Assembly: GCF_034424545.1 (NCBI RefSeq)
Contig: NZ_CP139971.1
Location: 248,001-312,000, forward strand
DNA from: Trinickia caryophylli
GTDB taxonomy: Bacteria; Pseudomonadota; Gammaproteobacteria; Burkholderiales; Burkholderiaceae
Direction of reading: 5' to 3'
Length of the DNA: 64,000 bases
The notes under the pieces were generated by a model. It saw only the letters and a program-made list of their open reading frames with translations, was not told the DNA's origin and searched no databases. Positions 34,853 to 43,889 of the stretch are shown piece after piece (the first letter of the stretch is position 1; every line of letters starts with the position of its first letter). The position numbers were made by a program, and so were the translations under genes.

Positions 34853-35988
34853 GACGGCAGGCCTCGGGAGGGAACGGACGATAAAGCGGACGACGAAGCG
34901 GACGATAAAGCGGACGATAAAGCGGGCTGGCCGGCTGCGTCGGCATTCCTTTGGGCCGCGAGATCCTCGACCCACGCGAGCACGGCCGCGACGGCCTTGA
35001 AGCACGACTCGGGAATCGCTTCTTCGAGCGGTACCCGATACAGCGTGCGCGCAAGCGGCGGATTGCCGACGATCGGCACGCCATGGCGTTCGGCCATGCG
35101 CCGGATTTCGAGCGCATCGGCATCGACGCCTTTCGCGACCACGCGCGGCAGGTCGTACTCGTCGGGCATGTAGCGCACGGCCACCGCGTAGTGCGTCGGG
35201 TTGACGATGACGGCCTGGGCGCCTGCGACCTTCGGCTCGGGGTTGCCTTGCACGATCTCGCGCGCCACTTCCTTGCGCTTGCCCTTGAGGTGCGGATCGC
35301 CCTCGGAATCCTTGTTTTCGCGCTTGACGTCTTCCTTGCTCATCCGGTGGTCGCGGATGAAGAGCCAATGCTGAACGCCGTAGTCGGCTACGCCGAGCAC
35401 GAGGTAGATCACGCCGCCCACCGCGAAAACACGACACAAGGTGCTCCAGGAGATCTGAATCAGATCGGGCAGCGGCTCGTACGCCACGCCGACGATCAGC
35501 GGCGAGAGCGCGAGCAGCGTCTTCCAGAGCGCGGCGGCGATGATCGCGGCCTTCACGAGCATCTTGGCGAGATCGACGAACGAGCGTACCGAGAACATGC
35601 GCTTGAGGCCCGAGCCCGGGTTGATCGCGCTGAACTTCGGCTCGATCGGCTTGAAGGACACCTGAAAACCGACTTGCGCCGCAACGGATGCGATGCCAAC
35701 GACCAGGGTCGCGAACACGGGCAGGCTCAGAATCGCCGCCTGCATCGCGATTTCGGTCATGGCGCGCCGCAGGTCGAACGACGGCTTGTTCGCTTCCCGC
35801 ACCTGGAGCGCGAGATGCATGATCGCGCGCAGATGCTCGCCCATGGCCGGGCCGGCAAGACCGAAGCCGAGCGCAGCCGCGATCAGCAGCGCGGCGAACG
35901 ACAGATCGGCGCTCTTGACCGTCTCGCCGTCGCGGCGGGCGTCTTTGAGCTTCTTGTCTGTCGGCTGTTCGGTCTTTTCGTCGGACAT
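34849..35988 (-). CDS. hrcU: type III autoprotease/switch protein HrcU (SctU)
   Basis: The 379-residue protein starts with the family signature MSDEKTEQPTDKKLKDARRDG, has four membrane helices, and carries the autocleavage motif NPTH at residues 263 to 266, within VIVNPTHYAVAVRY. Self-cleavage there lets HrcU help change substrate class. It is the first gene of the leftward machine operon, behind a perfect PIP box 71 bp upstream. The C-terminal tail is unusual: a 12 bp minisatellite encodes SSALSSASSSALSS, extending the protein beyond the usual end. Confidence 0.96.
   Translation of the reverse strand: MSDEKTEQPTDKKLKDARRDGETVKSADLSFAALLIAAALGFGLAGPAMGEHLRAIMHLALQVREANKPSFDLRRAMTEIAMQAAILSLPVFATLVVGIASVAAQVGFQVSFKPIEPKFSAINPGSGLKRMFSVRSFVDLAKMLVKAAIIAAALWKTLLALSPLIVGVAYEPLPDLIQISWSTLCRVFAVGGVIYLVLGVADYGVQHWLFIRDHRMSKEDVKRENKDSEGDPHLKGKRKEVAREIVQGNPEPKVAGAQAVIVNPTHYAVAVRYMPDEYDLPRVVAKGVDADALEIRRMAERHGVPIVGNPPLARTLYRVPLEEAIPESCFKAVAAVLAWVEDLAAQRNADAAGQPALSSALSSASSSALSSVPSRGLPS
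34875..34922. repeat. 12 bp minisatellite in the hrcU tail
   Basis: Four tandem units of CGGACGATAAAG (one with two changes, CGGACGACGAAG) on the plus strand. On the coding strand they encode a Ser/Ala/Leu-rich tail of HrcU. The unit length preserves the frame, so copy-number variation would only change tail length. Confidence 0.9.
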
Positions 35989-36058
35989 CCGGATTGCTCC
36001 GAACCAAGGGATGGGAGCCGAGTCTCGCTGCCCGGTGCCTCGCGCGCGCGCGGTAGCG

Positions 36059-36083
36059 GCGAAACGGCGCGTCCGCCGGCGAA
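36059..36083 (-). promoter_or_regulatory. perfect PIP box of the leftward hrcU operon
   Basis: GCGAA at 36059 and 36079 on the plus strand, which is TTCGC-N15-TTCGC on the minus strand, 70 bp upstream of hrcU. It drives the 11-gene machine operon. Only 24 bp separate it from the divergent box of the hrpB1 operon. No perfect TANNNT was seen at the usual distance on this side. Confidence 0.82.
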
Positions 36084-36107
36084 CCTCGCGGCGCGACGGC
36101 GCGGCCG

Positions 36108-36132
36108 TTCGCCGGAAGGTCGGAGAATTCGC
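36108..36132 (+). promoter_or_regulatory. perfect PIP box of the rightward hrpB1 operon
   Basis: TTCGC at 36108 and 36128 with 15 bases between. A TACGTT hexamer at 36165 lies 32 bp after the box and fits the TANNNT minus-10 rule. The hrpB1 start is 110 bp downstream. Confidence 0.85.
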
Positions 36133-36242
36133 AGCGCGCGCCGGTGCGCGCCGGCGCGGACAGCTACGTTACGGTCACCGGCGGCGAACGTCTTTCGTTT
36201 CTCCGCGTTTTTGTGAACGAGTGAAAACCGCGAGGCTGAGCG

Positions 36243-36722
36243 ATGAATCTCACGACATGCAGTAACCGTCTTGTGTCCGGGCTGGTGGAGATGCTGACCT
36301 GGGCGGCGAGGAAGGGGCATCTGGACGAAGCCGACCGGCTCCTCGCCGCGCTGCACCTGATGCGTCCGAACTTCGTCGAGCTGCAGGCTTACGACGCCTG
36401 GCTGCTCATTCGACGAAACCGGATGGCCGACGCCGCGCAATTGCTGCGGCAGCTCGAGGGGCGCGAACTGCAGCCGCCGTTCGGGCCGTACGTGACCGCA
36501 TTGCTCGCGGTGTGCCTTTCCTCGCTCGGCGACGCGAGCTGGCGCGTCTACGCGAACGAAGTGCTCACGCGCGAAGAGGACCCCGAATCGGTGGGGCTCG
36601 TAAACCTGCTGATGGGCAAGCGCGAGAAGAGGGAAGCGGCGGATGCCGCGGCGCCGGGCATGGCTGCCGGCGCCGCCGACCTGCTGCGCCAGGCCATGGC
36701 GTTCAGCTACCTGCGTGCCTGA
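36243..36722 (+). CDS. hrpB1: HrpB1/HrpK-family type III protein
   Basis: The 159-residue protein has TPR-like helices ([59 protein letters not shown]) and a second pair ([25 protein letters not shown]). This is the HrpB1/HrpK family, specific to group II Hrp systems. In Xanthomonas HrpB1 is a periplasmic peptidoglycan-binding assembly protein. It is the first gene of the rightward operon, after a PIP box and minus-10. hrpB2 follows 11 bp later. Confidence 0.88.
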   Translation: MNLTTCSNRLVSGLVEMLTWAARKGHLDEADRLLAALHLMRPNFVELQAYDAWLLIRRNRMADAAQLLRQLEGRELQPPFGPYVTALLAVCLSSLGDASWRVYANEVLTREEDPESVGLVNLLMGKREKREAADAAAPGMAAGAADLLRQAMAFSYLRA

Positions 36723-36733
36723 AGGAGCCGGCC

Positions 36734-37147
36734 ATGACATCCGCGATTCCTTCGATTCCGCCGTTGCCGCCGTTGCCGTCCGTCGGGCCCGCCGATGCGA
36801 CGGGGGCTGCCACGCCCACGGCTTCCGCGCAGGCGCCTGCCGGACTCGGCGAGCGTTTCCGGCAGGCGCTCGCCGACGCACGGCTCGTGGCCGAGCAGGG
36901 CTCGCACATGCACGGCCCGTCGGCGGTGTCGCAGGCCGTGGCGGCCCAGGACGAGGCGTTCGGCGCACTCACCCAGAAGATCGACGCATTCGAGGCATCG
37001 AGCGCGAATCTCTCGATGCAGGAAGTGGCGGCCCAGTCGCTGCAGATCCAATCGGAGATCACCTCCCAGATGGTGAAGATCTACGTGGGCACCGCCGTCG
37101 CCCAGGGTGGCAAGGGCACGGTACAGACGCTGATGAAGAACCAGTGA
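36734..37147 (+). CDS. hrpB2: HrpB2-type inner rod/early substrate protein
   Basis: The 137-residue protein has a Pro/Ala-rich N-terminus and a C-terminal amphipathic helix region ([46 protein letters not shown]). The C-terminus, with [20 protein letters not shown], matches HrpB2/HrpJ, the inner rod equivalent and first protein exported before pilus formation. The start at 36734 was chosen since the upstream extension is Arg-rich shadow sequence. hrcJ begins 11 bp after the stop. Confidence 0.86.
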   Translation: MTSAIPSIPPLPPLPSVGPADATGAATPTASAQAPAGLGERFRQALADARLVAEQGSHMHGPSAVSQAVAAQDEAFGALTQKIDAFEASSANLSMQEVAAQSLQIQSEITSQMVKIYVGTAVAQGGKGTVQTLMKNQ

Positions 37148-37158
37148 CAGGAGCTGCG

Positions 37159-37989
37159 ATGCCCCGTTTCCCCAATCTGCTGCGCGCGCTGGCGCTCGCG
37201 GTGCTGGCCGCGGCACTGCTCGCGGGCTGCAGCAAGCAGCTCTTCGCGCAGTTGACCGAAGCCGACGCGAACGACCTGATGCGTGTGCTGCTGGAGGCCG
37301 GCATCGACGCGAACAAGTCGTCGCCGGACAGCGGCAAGACGTGGGGGGTCTCGGTGGGCGAAGACGACTTCGCGCGCTCGATGGAGGTGCTCCGGGCGCA
37401 TGGGTTGCCGCATCAGAAGTACACGTCGCTCGGCGAGATGTTCAAGAAGGACGGGCTCATCTCCACGCCCACCGAGGAGCGCGTGCGTTTCATCTTCGGC
37501 GTGTCGCAGCAACTGTCGGCCACACTGTCGCGCATCGACGGCGTGGCCTACGCGGAAGTGCAGATCGTGCTGCCGAACAACGATCCGCTGTCGGCCTCCG
37601 TCAAACCGTCGTCGGCCGCCGTCTTCATCAAATATCGCGCGGGCACCGATATCCAGGCGCTCGTGCCGAGCATCAAGAACCTCGTCGTGCACAGTGTCGA
37701 GGGGCTCTCGTACGACAACGTCAGCATTACGCTCGTGCAGGCGATGGAGCCCGCGCCGCCGCCAGCGGATGCGACGCGCGGCGGGCGCGGCTGGCTGCTG
37801 TGGGTCGGAATCGGTGGCGGTGTGGCCGCTCTGGTGGCCGCGGTGGCCGCGGCCTTCCTGTTCGCACCGGCGCGCTTCAAGGCACTGGGGCGCGTGGTGC
37901 CCGGGCGCGGCGGCCGCAAGGCGATGCGCCAAGCCGAACCGCCGCACGGCACCGAGGCCGTGCCGGCGGAGAAGGTCGAACCCGCATGA
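37159..37989 (+). CDS. hrcJ: type III inner-membrane ring lipoprotein HrcJ (SctJ)
   Basis: The 276-residue lipoprotein has a signal peptide with lipobox LLAGC, the two ring-building domains of the YscJ/FliF family ([23 protein letters not shown], then [21 protein letters not shown] and [41 protein letters not shown]) and a C-terminal membrane helix ([23 protein letters not shown]). It forms the inner-membrane ring with HrcD. Its stop overlaps the hrpB4 start (ATGA). Confidence 0.96.
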   Translation: MPRFPNLLRALALAVLAAALLAGCSKQLFAQLTEADANDLMRVLLEAGIDANKSSPDSGKTWGVSVGEDDFARSMEVLRAHGLPHQKYTSLGEMFKKDGLISTPTEERVRFIFGVSQQLSATLSRIDGVAYAEVQIVLPNNDPLSASVKPSSAAVFIKYRAGTDIQALVPSIKNLVVHSVEGLSYDNVSITLVQAMEPAPPPADATRGGRGWLLWVGIGGGVAALVAAVAAAFLFAPARFKALGRVVPGRGGRKAMRQAEPPHGTEAVPAEKVEPA

Positions 37990-38729
37990 GCGCCGATCAC
38001 CCGCACGTCCGGATGCTCGCGGCATTCGATACGCGCGTGAGCGAACTGTGTCTGTGGCTGTCGGACAGGTGGCGGGACGGCGCGCAGAGCGGCGCGACGG
38101 AGCGTACGACCACGCCCATGCCGCCGTCCGCGCCGGGCGGGCATCGCATGCATGCACAGGCGCTGAGTGCGCAGATGGCGCGCCGCATCTGGTTCGCCGA
38201 GCCGGTGTCGTTCGCCGTGTTCATGGTGCCCTGCAACCGGATCGCGCTCGTGGGGCCTCCGCTGCTGCGCCGCGTGCTGGCCGCGCGCCGGCTCTATGCC
38301 TGCAGGGACGCGGCGCGCCGTTGCATCGATCGGCGCGTGCGTCGCGCACTGATCGATACGGTCGGCGAAGCCGCTTTCGCCGCCATAGTCGATCTGCCGG
38401 TGGGTCGGGCAGGCGCGGACGACACGCTGCCCGACCACGTCGCGGACCTCGCGCCCGACGCGCTTGCGCGCGAAGGATGGGCACGGATGAGCGCGGATGG
38501 CGTCTGTGCCCAGGCGACGTTGCGCAACATGGTCGAGCTGAGCCTGTTGGCGATGGCCGATACGCCGTGGGCGGATTGCCGCCCGATCGTGTCCGCCCTG
38601 GCGACGCAGGCAGGGGCGCCGGTGCCGACGCCGATCGTCGGCCCGGTCCGTGCAAGCGTGGACGATACCGCTGCATTTTTCTCGGAAGTGGTTCGCATGT
38701 TTCCGGAGCTTCAATGGTTATTTGGCTGA
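37986..38729 (+). CDS. hrpB4: HrpB4-type sorting platform protein (SctK)
   Basis: The 247-residue protein matches the HrpB4 family by position and by features: a Trp-containing helical N-terminus ([15 protein letters not shown]), a core beginning [40 protein letters not shown], and a short C-terminus ending FPELQWLFG. HrpB4 is the Hrp equivalent of SctK, which links HrcD to the HrcQ platform. It overlaps hrcJ by 4 bp and hrcL by 16 bp, so translation is tightly coupled. Confidence 0.82.
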   Translation: MSADHPHVRMLAAFDTRVSELCLWLSDRWRDGAQSGATERTTTPMPPSAPGGHRMHAQALSAQMARRIWFAEPVSFAVFMVPCNRIALVGPPLLRRVLAARRLYACRDAARRCIDRRVRRALIDTVGEAAFAAIVDLPVGRAGADDTLPDHVADLAPDALAREGWARMSADGVCAQATLRNMVELSLLAMADTPWADCRPIVSALATQAGAPVPTPIVGPVRASVDDTAAFFSEVVRMFPELQWLFG

Positions 38730-39553
38730 AAACCGATCCGAAGGTCGTCGCGCTCGACACCGATGTCGTTCGCGCCGAGGATCGCGGGCGCGTGACCGAG
38801 CTGGCCGATGCGCTCGAGGCGCTGCATGAAGTCGTGGCGGCGACGATGACCGATGCCACTGAACGGGCGAGAGCGCTCGTCGAAAAGGCCAGGTGCGAGG
38901 CGGAGGCATTCGTCGCCGGGGCGCAAAGAAAATTCGACAACAGTGCGCGATTGGGCTACGCGGCGGGCCATCAGCGCGCCCTCGACGAGACGCATGCACG
39001 CTTTGTGGCTGCCGCGCGCGACGAACAGGCGCAACTGCGCGCTTGCGCCGACCGCTTGTCGCGCATCGTGATGAAGGCCGTGGAACAGGTCGTCGCGGAG
39101 AGTGACCGCGACGCGCTGATGCGTCGGGTCGCGCTGACGGTATCCCGCTCGATCGACAATGCCGCTCATATGAGCGTGACCGTCGCGCCCGCCGACGCCG
39201 AGCGCGCACGCCGGCTTTTCGGCGAGCTCGCCCGGACCGCCGAGCCGTCGCTTGCCATCGAGATCGTCGTCGACGACCAAGCCGAGCCCGGCACGTGTAT
39301 TTGCGAATGGGACTACGGCGTCGTGGAGGCGAAACTCGGTGCCCAGCTCAGGGCGCTCTCTCGCGCGCTGTCGAAGGGTGCGGCTGATGCAGTGCGCAGC
39401 GCGCGTGGCGCCCGCGAAGCGTTCGACGACGACGAGGATGACGAAGATCGCATCGACGGCGGCACCGAGGAAGGCGACGCCGGCTTTCCCGGCGACGTCT
39501 TCGGCCATGGCGGCGGCATGTACGCGGGCGCGCGCTACGACGAGGAGCGCTGA
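38714..39553 (+). CDS. hrcL: type III ATPase stator HrcL (HrpB5, SctL)
   Basis: The 279-residue protein is of the HrpE/YscL/FliH stator family: N-terminal [23 protein letters not shown], a long helical middle ([41 protein letters not shown]), then a C-terminal domain with [16 protein letters not shown] and [21 protein letters not shown]. The tail after it is unusually long and acidic ([12 protein letters not shown]) and ends in a Gly-rich segment. HrcL binds the HrcN ATPase and connects it to HrcQ. hrcN starts 2 bp after the stop. Confidence 0.87.
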   Translation: MVIWLKTDPKVVALDTDVVRAEDRGRVTELADALEALHEVVAATMTDATERARALVEKARCEAEAFVAGAQRKFDNSARLGYAAGHQRALDETHARFVAAARDEQAQLRACADRLSRIVMKAVEQVVAESDRDALMRRVALTVSRSIDNAAHMSVTVAPADAERARRLFGELARTAEPSLAIEIVVDDQAEPGTCICEWDYGVVEAKLGAQLRALSRALSKGAADAVRSARGAREAFDDDEDDEDRIDGGTEEGDAGFPGDVFGHGGGMYAGARYDEER

Positions 39554-39555
39554 GC

Positions 39556-40875
39556 ATGCATGCGATCGACAATCTGGCGGACCGGCTGGAGGCCGCGCTC
39601 GGAACGAGCGGTTCGTTGAAACGGTACGGCAAGGTGATCGAGGCGGTCGGCACGCTCGTCAAGGTGGGCGGGCTCGATGCGCAGCTCGGCGAGCTGTGCG
39701 AACTGCGCCGTCCCGACGGCACGTTGATGCAGCGTGCCGAAGTGGTGGGCGTCACGCGCCAGCACGCGCTCATCGCGCCGTTCGGGAGCATGACCGGCGT
39801 TTCGTGCAGCACGCGCGTGACGGGCAGCGGCGCACCGCTCTCGGTGGCGGTGGGGCCGCGCCTGCTCGGGCGTGTGCTCGACGGGCTCGGCGAACCGTCC
39901 GATGGCGCCGGGCCGATCGAAGCCGAATGCCGCGTGCCGGTGTTCGCGAACGCGCCCGATCCGCTGGAGCGGCGGATGATCGACACGCAGATCGCCACGG
40001 GCGTGCGCGTGATCGACGGGCTGATGGCCCTGGGCGAAGGGCAGCGTATGGGCATTTTCGCAGCAGCCGGCGTCGGCAAGAGCACGCTGCTCGGCATGCT
40101 CGCCCGCGGCACCGAATGCGACATCAACGTGATCGTGCTGATCGGTGAGCGCGGTCGCGAAGTCCGCGAGTTCATCGAGTTGATTCTCGGCGAAGACGGC
40201 ATGGCGCGCAGCGTGGTGGTGTGCGCGACCTCGGACCGCTCGTCGATCGAGCGCGCGAAGGCGGCCTATGTGGGCACGGCCATCGCCGAGTATTTCCGCG
40301 ATCAAGGGCTGCGCGTGCTGCTGATGATGGATTCGCTCACGCGTTTTGCACGCGCGCAGCGCGAGATCGGCCTGTCCGCCGGCGAACCGCCGACGCGGCG
40401 CGGCTTTCCGCCCTCGGTATTTGCCGAACTGCCGCGCATTCTCGAGCGTGCCGGCATGGGCCGGGACGGATCGATCACGGCCCTCTACACGGTCCTTGCC
40501 GAAGACGAAGAGGGCGGAGACCCGGTGAGCGAGGAGGTCCGCGGTATTCTCGACGGGCACCTCGTGCTGTCGCGCAAGATCGCCGCACGCAACCGCTACC
40601 CCGCGATCGACGTGCTCAATAGCCTGAGCCGCGTGATGCCGCAGATCGCCTCGGAGCAGCACTGCTCGGGCGCCGGCCGCGTGCGCCGTCTGATGGCGAA
40701 GTACGACGAAGTGGAAATGCTGCTGCAGATCGGCGAATACAAGGAAGGCAGCGATCCGGTGGCCGACGAGGCCATCGCGATGCACGAGGAGATCGAAGGC
40801 TTCGTGCGTCAGCGCACCGATGAGCTCGCCGACATCGAGCACACGCGCGGCGTGCTGGAGAGTTTCGGTGAATAG
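39556..40875 (+). CDS. hrcN: type III secretion ATPase HrcN (SctN)
   Basis: The 439-residue ATPase has Walker A GVGKST with Lys175, the arginine-rich [19 protein letters not shown] region, Walker [23 protein letters not shown], and the type III-specific [25 protein letters not shown]. It forms a hexamer at the base of the machine and removes chaperones such as HpaB from effectors. Length is normal. It lies between hrcL and hrpB7. Confidence 0.97.
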   Translation: MHAIDNLADRLEAALGTSGSLKRYGKVIEAVGTLVKVGGLDAQLGELCELRRPDGTLMQRAEVVGVTRQHALIAPFGSMTGVSCSTRVTGSGAPLSVAVGPRLLGRVLDGLGEPSDGAGPIEAECRVPVFANAPDPLERRMIDTQIATGVRVIDGLMALGEGQRMGIFAAAGVGKSTLLGMLARGTECDINVIVLIGERGREVREFIELILGEDGMARSVVVCATSDRSSIERAKAAYVGTAIAEYFRDQGLRVLLMMDSLTRFARAQREIGLSAGEPPTRRGFPPSVFAELPRILERAGMGRDGSITALYTVLAEDEEGGDPVSEEVRGILDGHLVLSRKIAARNRYPAIDVLNSLSRVMPQIASEQHCSGAGRVRRLMAKYDEVEMLLQIGEYKEGSDPVADEAIAMHEEIEGFVRQRTDELADIEHTRGVLESFGE

Positions 40876-40899
40876 CGATGGCGATGACCGGCGCGCCCC

Positions 40900-41394
40900 A
40901 TGAGCCGTTCTCCGCAGCAGGTATGGAAGACGGTCGTTGCCGCGAAGGAGCGGGCGAAGGAGCGCCTCGAGCAGGAGCTGTCCGACGCACGTAGGCATTA
41001 CGAAGCGCTGCTTGGCGCGCTCGACGAAGCGCAGGCTGGCGTGCGGCACGCCGACGCTCAGCGGCTCGAACACGAGGAGCGCATCGCCGCGCTGCTCAGC
41101 GACGCGCGCGGCCTGTCGCCCGCGAGCTACCTGAACCACGACCTGTATCGCGCGCCGCTCGCGCAAGCACTCGAAGCTGCCCGGGCCGCACAGCGGCAGG
41201 CGGCCGATGCGGCCGAAGCCCAGCGGCGCGCTGTCGAGCGGCTGGGGTTTCTCGTCCGGCGCGCCGACGCCGCGCTCGAGGCCGTGCGCGAGCAGTTGCG
41301 TTCGGTGCTGGCGACGGCACAGCGGCGTAGCGACGAGCGCACCGACGAGGAAGCGGGCGAGGCGGCGGCGGCACGAATAAGACGGGAGGGATAG
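40900..41394 (+). CDS. hrpB7: HrpB7-type stalk protein (SctO)
   Basis: The 164-residue protein is almost entirely a charged coiled coil (VAAKERAKERLEQELSDARRHYEALLGALDEAQAGV, then ALEAARAAQRQAADAAEAQRRAVERLGFLVRRADAALEAVREQL). The SctO/HrpB7 stalk inserts into the ATPase hexamer and contacts HrcV. Position between hrcN and hrcT is the standard one. The stop is 2 bp before the hrcT start. Confidence 0.85.
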   Translation: MSRSPQQVWKTVVAAKERAKERLEQELSDARRHYEALLGALDEAQAGVRHADAQRLEHEERIAALLSDARGLSPASYLNHDLYRAPLAQALEAARAAQRQAADAAEAQRRAVERLGFLVRRADAALEAVREQLRSVLATAQRRSDERTDEEAGEAAAARIRREG

Positions 41395-41396
41395 GG

Positions 41397-42233
41397 ATGT
41401 CCGAAGGATTCGCCGTAGGCCACACGCTTGCGGCTCTGTTCAGCGAATACGAGGGGTTCTTTCTGACGCTTGCGCTGGCCGGCGCGCGGGTTGCGGTGCT
41501 GTTCCACATTCTTCCGGCAACGAGCGACGAAATGCTGCCCGGCGTCGCGCGCAATGGTCTCATCTATCTGATTGCATTCTTCGTGGCATCTTCGGAACCC
41601 GCGCACGGAATCGACACGCTCGGCTCCGCGCAGATGCTGATGCTGGCGGTCAAGGAGATGTTTCTCGGCGCGGTGCTCGGCTTTGCCGCATCGTCGGTCT
41701 TCTGGATCGCGCAATGCACGGGAACGATGATCGACGATCTGGCGGGCTACAACAGCGTCCAGATGAACAACCCGATGCGTGGCGACCAAAGCACGCCGAT
41801 CTCGAACACGCTGATGCAATTGGCCGTGACGCTGTTCTATGTGGCCGGGGGCATGACGTTTCTGCTCGGCGCGCTGTTCGAATCGTTCAAATGGTGGCCG
41901 CTCACCTCGATTACACCGTCGATGAGCGACGTCGCAGAGTCGTTCGTTATTGCGCGAACCGATTCCATCATCGGAACGGCGGTGAAGCTCGCCATGCCCG
42001 TCATGCTCGCCCTTGTGCTCGTGGACGTTTCGATCGGCGTGCTTGCCCGCACGGCGGAAAAACTCGAACCGTCATCGTTGAGCCAGCCGATTCGCGGTGC
42101 CGTGGGTTTGCTCATGCTCGTCTTTCTCGTCGGTGTGCTCGCGCAACAGGTGACCGGCGCGCTGCGCCTCGACTCGTTCATGCGCGAAGCCGGCACGCTG
42201 CACGGGGCACCCGGCGGAGCGACGCGACGATGA
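41397..42233 (+). CDS. hrcT: type III export apparatus protein HrcT (SctT)
   Basis: The 278-residue protein has about six membrane helices and SctT motifs: ALAGARVAVLFHILPATSDEMLPGVARNGLIYLI, then AVKEMFLGAVLGFAASSVFWIAQCTGTMIDD and the conserved NPMRGDQSTPISNTLMQ loop. It completes the export gate with HrcR and HrcS. A GGAGGG-type ribosome-binding site lies just before the ATG. hrpB follows after 183 bp. Confidence 0.95.
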   Translation: MSEGFAVGHTLAALFSEYEGFFLTLALAGARVAVLFHILPATSDEMLPGVARNGLIYLIAFFVASSEPAHGIDTLGSAQMLMLAVKEMFLGAVLGFAASSVFWIAQCTGTMIDDLAGYNSVQMNNPMRGDQSTPISNTLMQLAVTLFYVAGGMTFLLGALFESFKWWPLTSITPSMSDVAESFVIARTDSIIGTAVKLAMPVMLALVLVDVSIGVLARTAEKLEPSSLSQPIRGAVGLLMLVFLVGVLAQQVTGALRLDSFMREAGTLHGAPGGATRR

Positions 42234-42416
42234 CCAACTATCGGGACGTGCATTGAGCATTGTTGTGAATACCGGTGAGATTGTTGAAACTGGCCCGCAC
42301 GGCCGCCGCTAACATCGATCTCAACAAAGGCGGACCGTATAGCTCGGAACCGCCGATGCCCGGTCCCTGCCCGTTTGGCCGCTATCTGACGGGCGCTTTC
42401 GCAAGAGTGCTGAGCT

Positions 42417-43862
42417 ATGTACCCGACGATTCATATGGCGTTGTTGTCTGCTTTCCGCTTTCGCGGCAGCTTGCCGCGCTATTCGGCAGCCCTTCTCGAT
42501 GGCGACTTTGCACGCGCGTATTGCGCGGTGGACGACGCGGCCGACCTGAGCGCGCACTCGCCGGTACGCACCCGCGATCACGGTCATGAGGAACTGACGG
42601 CGCTCGCCGACGTCTCGCTTCTGCTCGACAATCATGAAGAGGCCGAGGAGTTTTATCGGCGAGCACAGAAGCTGATCTGGAAGAACGATCGCGCGCTTCG
42701 TATTGCATCGTGCCGCAATACCGGCTGGCTCTCGCTGATGCGTTCACGCCCCGGTGTGGCCGAGCGCAGCTTCGCGCGCATTGTCGCGGAGGCGGAGCTC
42801 GACGCGGAGCAACGAATCGAAGCGTATATCGGCATTGCGCTTGCCCGTCATCAACTCGCGTTTCAAGCGGGGGCCGACGATGCGCTGATCGCCGCAGCCG
42901 AACTGGCAGACACGCATACCGAGCCGCGCCTGCGCTTCGTCGTCGATCTGCTCGCACAGGAATTCGACGTCCGCTTGAAAGTGCGCGCGGCGCGCGCGCT
43001 GAACGATCACGCATTCTGGCAGTCCGCGCTCGCGAGCGCATCGCTCGGCGCGAGTGCACGCAACCGCGTGGAGCCGGCACAGGCAATTGGCCATCGCCCG
43101 ACGCTGCTCGTACGGCGGATGGAGGAACTGCAGTGCCTGGACCGGCTTGCCGGCGGCGATCGCACATGGTCCGCGCAGACGCTTTGCGCGCGCGCGAAAC
43201 AAAGCACGGGCGGCCCGCTCGCCTTTTTCCACGCCAACCTCGAGATGGCGCTCGCCGCACTTGCGGGCGGGCTTGCGGATCTGGCCGGCGAACTCGTCGA
43301 GAGGATGCCGGTGGGGCATGCCGACGAAGCGCGCCGCAATTTCGACTATCTCTACTGCATGGCGAAGGTGAATGTGCATCGCGGCAATCCCGCCGATGCG
43401 CTGAGGTTCTACTCGAACTACACGACCGAAGCATTGCGCTGCCTGCGCAGCGAAACGGCAACGCAGCCTGCGGCGAGCGGGCCGCGCAAGCGGGCCGATA
43501 CCGCGAGCGACGACGTTTCCGCTCGCCTGCCGCCCAAGTACCGGCGCGCCTACCGCTATATCCTCGAGAACATCGATCGGCCGGACCTGACCACGCGCGA
43601 GGTGGCCGCGGAACTCAACGTCACGATGCGCACGATCCAGCTGGTATTCAAGCGCGCGCTCGGCGTGACGCCGTGCGGCCTGATTCGCGCGCTGCGGCTC
43701 GAGGGCATTCGGGGCGATCTTCTGCAAGAGAGCGGGCCTTTGAATTCGATTTTCGATACGGCGTCGCGCTGGGGCCTCACGAGCCGTTCGACGCTCGCAA
43801 AAAGCTACCGGAAGCATTTCGACGAATCGCCTTCCGAAACCATCGTCGCGCACGCGCGCTAA
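42417..43862 (+). CDS. hrpB: AraC-family master regulator HrpB (HrpX type)
   Basis: The 481-residue protein has a TPR-like N-terminal half (ALADVSLLLDNHEEAEEFYRRAQKLIWKNDRAL, then SLMRSRPGVAERSFARIVAEAELDAEQRIEAYIGIALARHQ) and a C-terminal AraC domain (YRYILENIDRPDLTTREVAAELNVTMRTIQLVFKRALGVTPCGLIRALRLEGIRGDLL, then WGLTSRSTLAKSYRKHFDESPSE). This is the layout of Ralstonia HrpB and Xanthomonas HrpX, which bind hrpII/PIP boxes. Ten such boxes occur in this window. Location between hrcT and hrcC is as in Ralstonia. No PIP box precedes it, so it is probably driven by HrpG or read-through. A second in-frame ATG is at 42435. Confidence 0.93.
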   Translation: MYPTIHMALLSAFRFRGSLPRYSAALLDGDFARAYCAVDDAADLSAHSPVRTRDHGHEELTALADVSLLLDNHEEAEEFYRRAQKLIWKNDRALRIASCRNTGWLSLMRSRPGVAERSFARIVAEAELDAEQRIEAYIGIALARHQLAFQAGADDALIAAAELADTHTEPRLRFVVDLLAQEFDVRLKVRAARALNDHAFWQSALASASLGASARNRVEPAQAIGHRPTLLVRRMEELQCLDRLAGGDRTWSAQTLCARAKQSTGGPLAFFHANLEMALAALAGGLADLAGELVERMPVGHADEARRNFDYLYCMAKVNVHRGNPADALRFYSNYTTEALRCLRSETATQPAASGPRKRADTASDDVSARLPPKYRRAYRYILENIDRPDLTTREVAAELNVTMRTIQLVFKRALGVTPCGLIRALRLEGIRGDLLQESGPLNSIFDTASRWGLTSRSTLAKSYRKHFDESPSETIVAHAR

Positions 43863-43889
43863 GGCGTCGATTCGGATCGGAGTCCTGAT

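Noticed and set aside
32438..35173. 911-codon plus-strand ORF opposite hpaP, hrcV and hrcU
   Set aside because: It is Arg/Asp/His-rich and antisense to three well-identified type III genes; codon shadow only.
42234..42416. Possible PIP box between hrcT and hrpB
   Set aside because: Only one TTCG word (near 42388) is present; no second word at the right spacing.
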